Shown: positions 60,458-64,000 of the stretch, in pieces
Position numbering within the stretch: the stretch's first letter is position 1
How the letters are laid out: every line of letters starts with the position of its first letter
NCBI RefSeq assembly: GCF_900156785.1
Contig: NZ_FTOP01000007.1
Coordinates: 62,001 to 126,000, forward strand
Direction of reading: 5' to 3'
Source of the DNA: Belliella pelovolcani
GTDB taxonomy: Bacteria; Bacteroidota; Bacteroidia; Cytophagales; Cyclobacteriaceae
Length of the DNA: 64,000 nucleotides
Notes under the pieces: model-generated
What the model saw: only the letters and a program-made list of their open reading frames with translations
Database searches by the model: none
What the model was told of the DNA's origin: nothing
Program-made: the position numbers and the translations under genes

Positions 60458-61855
60458 TTAATTAAAAGAGACCCAATCCACTTCCAATACTCCATCACCT
60501 TTGAATACCAAAAACAAATCATGACAACCTGATACCTGACTATTCAAGTCAGTCAATTTTTCAATCCAATCTTCCGAATCAGCTAGTGTCAATACACTCA
60601 GTAATTGACCATTCAAATCTCCAATTCTAAGCTCTAAAACACCGCTAATATCCTTAGCCTTCATTTTGATCATGGCCTTGTTTAGTTCTCCGTGTTCGAA
60701 GTCTACTTGATTGTATCGCACCCATGCCTCAGGCTGACTAAGCACAGACTTCCAGCCGAGGAATGGATTAGATTTATCCAAAAACTCAATTTGAAAACCT
60801 TCTTCGCTGGTATCACTATATCTATCCAATTGAACCTGTGCATGAGCTTTGGTTAGACCTATCCCTCTCAATGTTGGTATTACTTTCTGTATCTTGCCAT
60901 CAGCGTCAAAAAACAAACTGTCTGCTCTTATTGACCTATTTTTGTCAAATTCAGGGGAATAATCATTGTGATGATAAAACAAGAACCATTGGCCTTCATA
61001 TTGGACTATGGACTGATGATTGGTCCAGCAGCCTACGGGTGATTCATCCATGATCACTCCTTGAAACTCAAAGGGACCTAGAGGATTATCTGCCGTAGCA
61101 TATTCTATTCTCTCTGTTTTATTGGCTACATGGGGATAGGTCATGTAGTAGATCCCATTTCGCTCAAATACGAATGGCCCTTCCTTCAATCCTTCATCTG
61201 GGAAATCTTTCAAAGTAATCACCTCTGAATCAAGCTCAAGCATATTAGAGTTGAGCTTAGCACCAAAAAAATGATGTTGAGACCAATACAAATAGGCTTG
61301 ACCATCATGGTCAATAAATACATTTGGGTCGATTCCGTGAACATGATCAATAGGGTTTGACTCTGGGCGATAAGGGCCTTCTGGAGTATCGGCTACAGCT
61401 ACTCCAATTCTAAAGCTAGAACCATTTACATTGGGATCTGCTGTACTATCATCTCTACTTTTCGCCTTACTTGGAAAATAGAAATAAAACTTACCATCTC
61501 TTTCAATACCATCAGGTGCCCACATGCTAAATGACTCTTGATCAGCCCAAGGAACTTGATATTGACTCAAAATCATCCCATGGTCCTCCCAATCGGTCAT
61601 ATTGGAAGAAGAAAAAACATGGTAGTCTTCCATACAAAACCAATCTGGTCTGCCTTGTGTGGTTTCACATCTTATATCATGTGATGGAAATACATATATT
61701 TTCCCATTGATGACTCTTGCAGTAGGGTCTGCTGTGAATTGATCTCTAATCAATGGATTCTGCGCAATAGCAAACTCAACAATCAAACATGATATAATTA
61801 ATAAGAGAAAGCTCTTTTTGGAATGGATATCTGAAAGTATCTTGAAAGATCTCAT
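60458..61855 (-). CDS. GH43 glycosidase with C-terminal CBM6-like domain, 465 aa
   Basis: The signal peptide is 'KKSFLLLIISCLIVEFAIAQ'. The propeller has 'DQFTADPTARVINGKIYVFPSHD' (Asp base), 'HGIDPNVFIDHDGQAYLYWSQHHF' (Asp) and 'GLKEGPFVFERNGIYYMTYPHV' (Glu acid). The C-terminal ~130 residues ('VRYNQVDFEHGELNKAMIKMKAKDISGVLELRIG' to 'DLFLVFKGDGVLEVDWVSF') form a CBM6-like sandwich. It is a paralogue of the GH43 proteins at 47610 and 50981. ATG 61855 is preferred to GTG 61861; either way the gene directly abuts the preceding GH43 stop at 61862. Confidence 0.92.
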   Translation of the reverse strand: MRSFKILSDIHSKKSFLLLIISCLIVEFAIAQNPLIRDQFTADPTARVINGKIYVFPSHDIRCETTQGRPDWFCMEDYHVFSSSNMTDWEDHGMILSQYQVPWADQESFSMWAPDGIERDGKFYFYFPSKAKSRDDSTADPNVNGSSFRIGVAVADTPEGPYRPESNPIDHVHGIDPNVFIDHDGQAYLYWSQHHFFGAKLNSNMLELDSEVITLKDFPDEGLKEGPFVFERNGIYYMTYPHVANKTERIEYATADNPLGPFEFQGVIMDESPVGCWTNHQSIVQYEGQWFLFYHHNDYSPEFDKNRSIRADSLFFDADGKIQKVIPTLRGIGLTKAHAQVQLDRYSDTSEEGFQIEFLDKSNPFLGWKSVLSQPEAWVRYNQVDFEHGELNKAMIKMKAKDISGVLELRIGDLNGQLLSVLTLADSEDWIEKLTDLNSQVSGCHDLFLVFKGDGVLEVDWVSFN

Positions 61856-61861
61856 ATACAC

Positions 61862-63430
61862 TTATAATTTAACCTGATCGGTAATTTGGAAATAATCAAA
61901 GTCTACCTGTCCACCAGGCTGTGAAGTGGCGTAGTAAAAAAGTCCAAACCTATACCCCATAAAATGGGGAAGGGTATATTTCATTTTCAAAGTATCTCCT
62001 AATTGCTTCCAGCTTTTACCATTATCTATGCTATAAAAAAATATAGCTTCATCTTTTCTTTCACTGAAATCACAAACAGCTCTCAGCAAAACTGACTCCC
62101 CAGTAAAAGGAAGACTTTCTACATCTATTTCATGGCTATCCTCAGACCTTTGCATTATAAGCTGTTTCTGCCCCTTGATTTGTCTGACTCCAATCAACCC
62201 ATAATCCTTCTGAAGCAATGTAAGTCCTGCCCAATCCCCATCCTTCATTTTGGACACATCAATTTTAATGGTCCCCATGCTTTCAGGTCCAATGGTCCTT
62301 TGGGTAAGTGTATTTCTAGCTGTAAGTATAGATTGATCTACCCTATCAGTCTTTAAGGTAAGTTTTCCCTTTTTGCCATTGATTGCCCACAATTTATCTA
62401 CTGGATTATGATTCCACTGCCAAACTAATGGGAGATCTGCCTCGCCTTTCTTTCTTTTGAAATCATCTGAGGCGACGATATTTGGGATCAAGCTTTTATT
62501 GGCAGGCAAATCCAACTGCATAGGTACTTTGCCGTCTACGCCTAATACAGGCCAATCATTTTCCCAACTTACGGGAACCAAATATGGTATTCTTCCTACT
62601 GCACCATTGTCTCTGAATAAATAGGCAAACCAATCCCCTCCAGGTGTATCGATAAGTCCACCTTGTGCTACACCTAAATCTTGTAGGGCTACCCTTCCTT
62701 CATAAGGACCAAACAGATTGTCAGCTTTGTGGACGATGACGGTACGCATACCACCACGAGGCCAAGCAATATTGAATAGGTAGTATTTGCCATTTACTTT
62801 GAAAATCTGCGACCCCTCTGCAGGTAGCATGATGTCACCTTCTATAGGTTCGTGCGCATTCTTGATCAATACGCGTTCTGTATTAGGCTTAATACCTGAG
62901 AGATCACTTTCAAGCTCTATTATTTTGATTTCACCACCACCCCAAATCATATAAACCTTTCCATCATCAAAAAGCAAGGTATGGTCGTGCAAAGATGGCC
63001 TAAAAGACTGTTGCTTCCACGGCCCATTCTCTATATCCTCTGTAGAAAAAATATACGTCCTACCTGTATTTCCAGAAAACGTACTTACATAGTATTTCCC
63101 CTCATGATACCTCAAGCTACTCGCCCAAGAGCCTTTACCATACATGTTTTTGTCATGCTCTAATCTCAAATCGTCAGATTCTCCTAATGTCTCATATGCG
63201 TAACTAACCAATTCCCAATTCACTAGGTCTTTTGATTTCATGATGGGTACGCCAGGGTTGACGTGCATGGTCGTACTACTCATGTAATAGGTATCTCCTA
63301 CCCTTATCATAGATGCATCAGGTACATCAGCATGAATGATCGGATTGATAGCTTGCTGAGCTGTGGATTTTGAAAGGTTCCAGGCTAAGCATATAAGAAA
63401 TAGGAAGACTATTTTATACGATTGATGCAT
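61862..63430 (-). CDS. GH43 beta-xylosidase/arabinofuranosidase with C-terminal beta-sandwich, 522 aa
   Basis: The signal peptide (about 1-25, ...LSKSTAQ) is followed by 'NPIIHADVPDASMIRVGDTYYMSSTTMHVNPGVPIMKSKDLVNW', with the catalytic base Asp. 'SLHDHTLLFDDGKVYMIWGGG' (Asp) and 'MLPAEGSQIFKVNGKYYLFNIAWP' (Glu acid) follow. A concanavalin-like domain runs from about 320 to the end ('LPLVWQWNHNPVDKLWAINGKKGKLTLKT'). This is the GH43 type often annotated as subfamily 12 arabinofuranosidases; subfamily placement is tentative. It abuts the next GH43 gene with no gap. Confidence 0.93.
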   Translation of the reverse strand: MHQSYKIVFLFLICLAWNLSKSTAQQAINPIIHADVPDASMIRVGDTYYMSSTTMHVNPGVPIMKSKDLVNWELVSYAYETLGESDDLRLEHDKNMYGKGSWASSLRYHEGKYYVSTFSGNTGRTYIFSTEDIENGPWKQQSFRPSLHDHTLLFDDGKVYMIWGGGEIKIIELESDLSGIKPNTERVLIKNAHEPIEGDIMLPAEGSQIFKVNGKYYLFNIAWPRGGMRTVIVHKADNLFGPYEGRVALQDLGVAQGGLIDTPGGDWFAYLFRDNGAVGRIPYLVPVSWENDWPVLGVDGKVPMQLDLPANKSLIPNIVASDDFKRKKGEADLPLVWQWNHNPVDKLWAINGKKGKLTLKTDRVDQSILTARNTLTQRTIGPESMGTIKIDVSKMKDGDWAGLTLLQKDYGLIGVRQIKGQKQLIMQRSEDSHEIDVESLPFTGESVLLRAVCDFSERKDEAIFFYSIDNGKSWKQLGDTLKMKYTLPHFMGYRFGLFYYATSQPGGQVDFDYFQITDQVKL

Positions 63431-63452
63431 TTTGATCTTAAGGCTATAGACG

Positions 63453-63480
63453 GCAGCATCAATTTGAAATGATGCTGCCA
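63453..63480. other. Intercistronic hairpin between GH10 and GH43
   Basis: GGCAGCATCA and TGATGCTGCC form a perfect 10-bp stem around an 8-nt loop, between the GH10 stop (63559) and the GH43 start (63430). No T-run follows on the minus strand, so it may be an mRNA-stabilising or attenuating structure. Confidence 0.6.
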
Positions 63481-63558
63481 GTTTTGTGGGTTTTACAGGT
63501 TTGGGCTATTAGGCTTTGTTGTTTATGCTCAAAGAACTTAGCTTTGAGCTCATCAGTC

Positions 63559-64000
63559 TTAATATTGAGCTGCAAGTTGGATGATTTCATTCACCACAGA
63601 TTTTGCTGTATTATCTCTGTTGAATAACAAAGGATAATCAGTTCTACCTTTGACTGGCCAGCCATTTTTCCATGAATCTCCATCATTGATTCCCCACAGT
63701 GTAACCCTAGAAATCTTATCATGATGCTTGAGGAACAACTTAAAAAAGTCTAAATATCTTTCATCAAATTTTTGCTGAACATCATCTGGAAGTCCCTCAG
63801 TATATGGATTCAAACGTTGCTGATATTCCACATTGGTAGCAATGTCAGCCCCCATATCTCTACGAGGAGATGGCAATACAGATAAGTCTAGCTCTGTCAC
63901 CATTACTGTCACTCCTAAGCTAGAAAAAGCAAGAATACTTTTCTCAAATTCTTCAATAGTAGGATATTCTAAGCCAATATGGCCTTGCATCCCTATTCCA
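63559..64000 (-). CDS. GH10 endo-xylanase, C-terminal part (cut by window edge)
   Basis: The visible 147 residues begin 'GIGMQGHIGLEYPTIEEFEKSILAFSSLGVTVMVTELDLSVLP', with the nucleophile Glu in VTELDLSV. They continue with 'RYLDFFKLFLKHHDKISRVTLWGINDGDSWKNGWPVKGRTDYPLLF', the typical GH10 C-terminal half. The acid/base half and N-terminus lie beyond position 64,000. It is most similar to the periplasmic-type GH10 at 40450 (both have NPY/NLYTEGLP-like and WP-x-x-GRT-x-YPL segments) rather than to the lipoprotein GH10 at 46423. Confidence 0.95.
   Translation of the reverse strand, partial: GIGMQGHIGLEYPTIEEFEKSILAFSSLGVTVMVTELDLSVLPSPRRDMGADIATNVEYQQRLNPYTEGLPDDVQQKFDERYLDFFKLFLKHHDKISRVTLWGINDGDSWKNGWPVKGRTDYPLLFNRDNTAKSVVNEIIQLAAQY

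Noticed and set aside
43821-64000. SusC/SusD pair or hybrid two-component regulator in the xylan cluster
   Set aside because: No TonB-dependent receptor, SusD-like lipoprotein or histidine kinase is encoded in this stretch; such genes may lie outside the window.

Overview
The window joins two very different pieces of DNA. Positions 1 to about 13,550 are very AT-rich and hold the right-hand part of a prophage. The rest is a moderately AT-rich chromosome of a member of the Bacteroidota. Several things point to this phylum: promoters of the form TTG-N19/20-TAnnTTTG upstream of lacI, apaG, rpsF and tRNA-Gln; 7TM-DISM, DUF5683 and DUF1460 proteins; and a large secreted xylan-degrading cluster. Gene content looks most like the Cytophagales (Cyclobacteriaceae/Algoriphagus type). 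That finer placement is an inference from general resemblance.

PROPHAGE (1-~13,550; structural genes on the minus strand). From right to left there is a tyrosine integrase beside four short integrase-arm-like repeats, three small plus-strand accessory ORFs, a hypothetical protein, a sigma-like protein, small and large terminase, a holin, a 57-aa protein, a GH24 lysozyme, portal, prohead protease, major capsid, two small proteins, four head-tail/tail completion proteins, tail tube, a tail chaperone pair joined by a probable -1 frameshift, and the first codons of the tape measure at the left edge. This is an HK97-like siphovirus layout with two twists. The lysis genes sit between terminase and portal. 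The two most abundant proteins (capsid and tail tube) each sit in a matching cassette: a near-identical ~60-nt leader, the gene, and a hairpin terminator followed by the same short sequence.

HOUSEKEEPING CHROMOSOME (13,676-29,354). The order is pyrG, yidC, a UPF0173 hydrolase, parA-parB-DUF5683-dapB-lepB (a tight run), a DUF1460 protein, ung, apaG, two methyltransferases with overlapping convergent 3' ends, a coiled-coil membrane protein, rpsF-rpsR-rplI, a small conserved protein, a hemolysin-III family protein and tRNA-Gln.

XYLAN / XYLOSE / GLUCURONATE REGION (29,613-64,000). A minus-strand operon uxuA-symporter-xylB-xylA takes up and catabolises xylose and mannonate. A divergent LacI regulator follows, then a plus-strand operon of GH67 alpha-glucuronidase, an SDR dehydrogenase and a GH10 xylanase. 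Four copies of a LacI-type palindrome (TGnAAyCGrTTnCA) lie in the two control regions, which ties these genes into one regulon. Next comes a 7TM-DISM membrane sensor whose C-terminus is an IS1595-transposase-type zinc ribbon plus a helix-turn-helix-like segment. From 43,821 to the right edge everything is on the minus strand: CE1, CE6 and XynB-like esterases, two more GH10 (one cut by the edge), six GH43 or GH43-like proteins, GH97, GH95 and a Tat-exported Gfo/Idh/MocA protein. Together they could strip arabinose, galactose/fucose, glucuronate and acetyl groups from a decorated xylan, cut the backbone, import the sugars and feed them to the pentose and KDG pathways. No SusC/SusD pair is present in the window.
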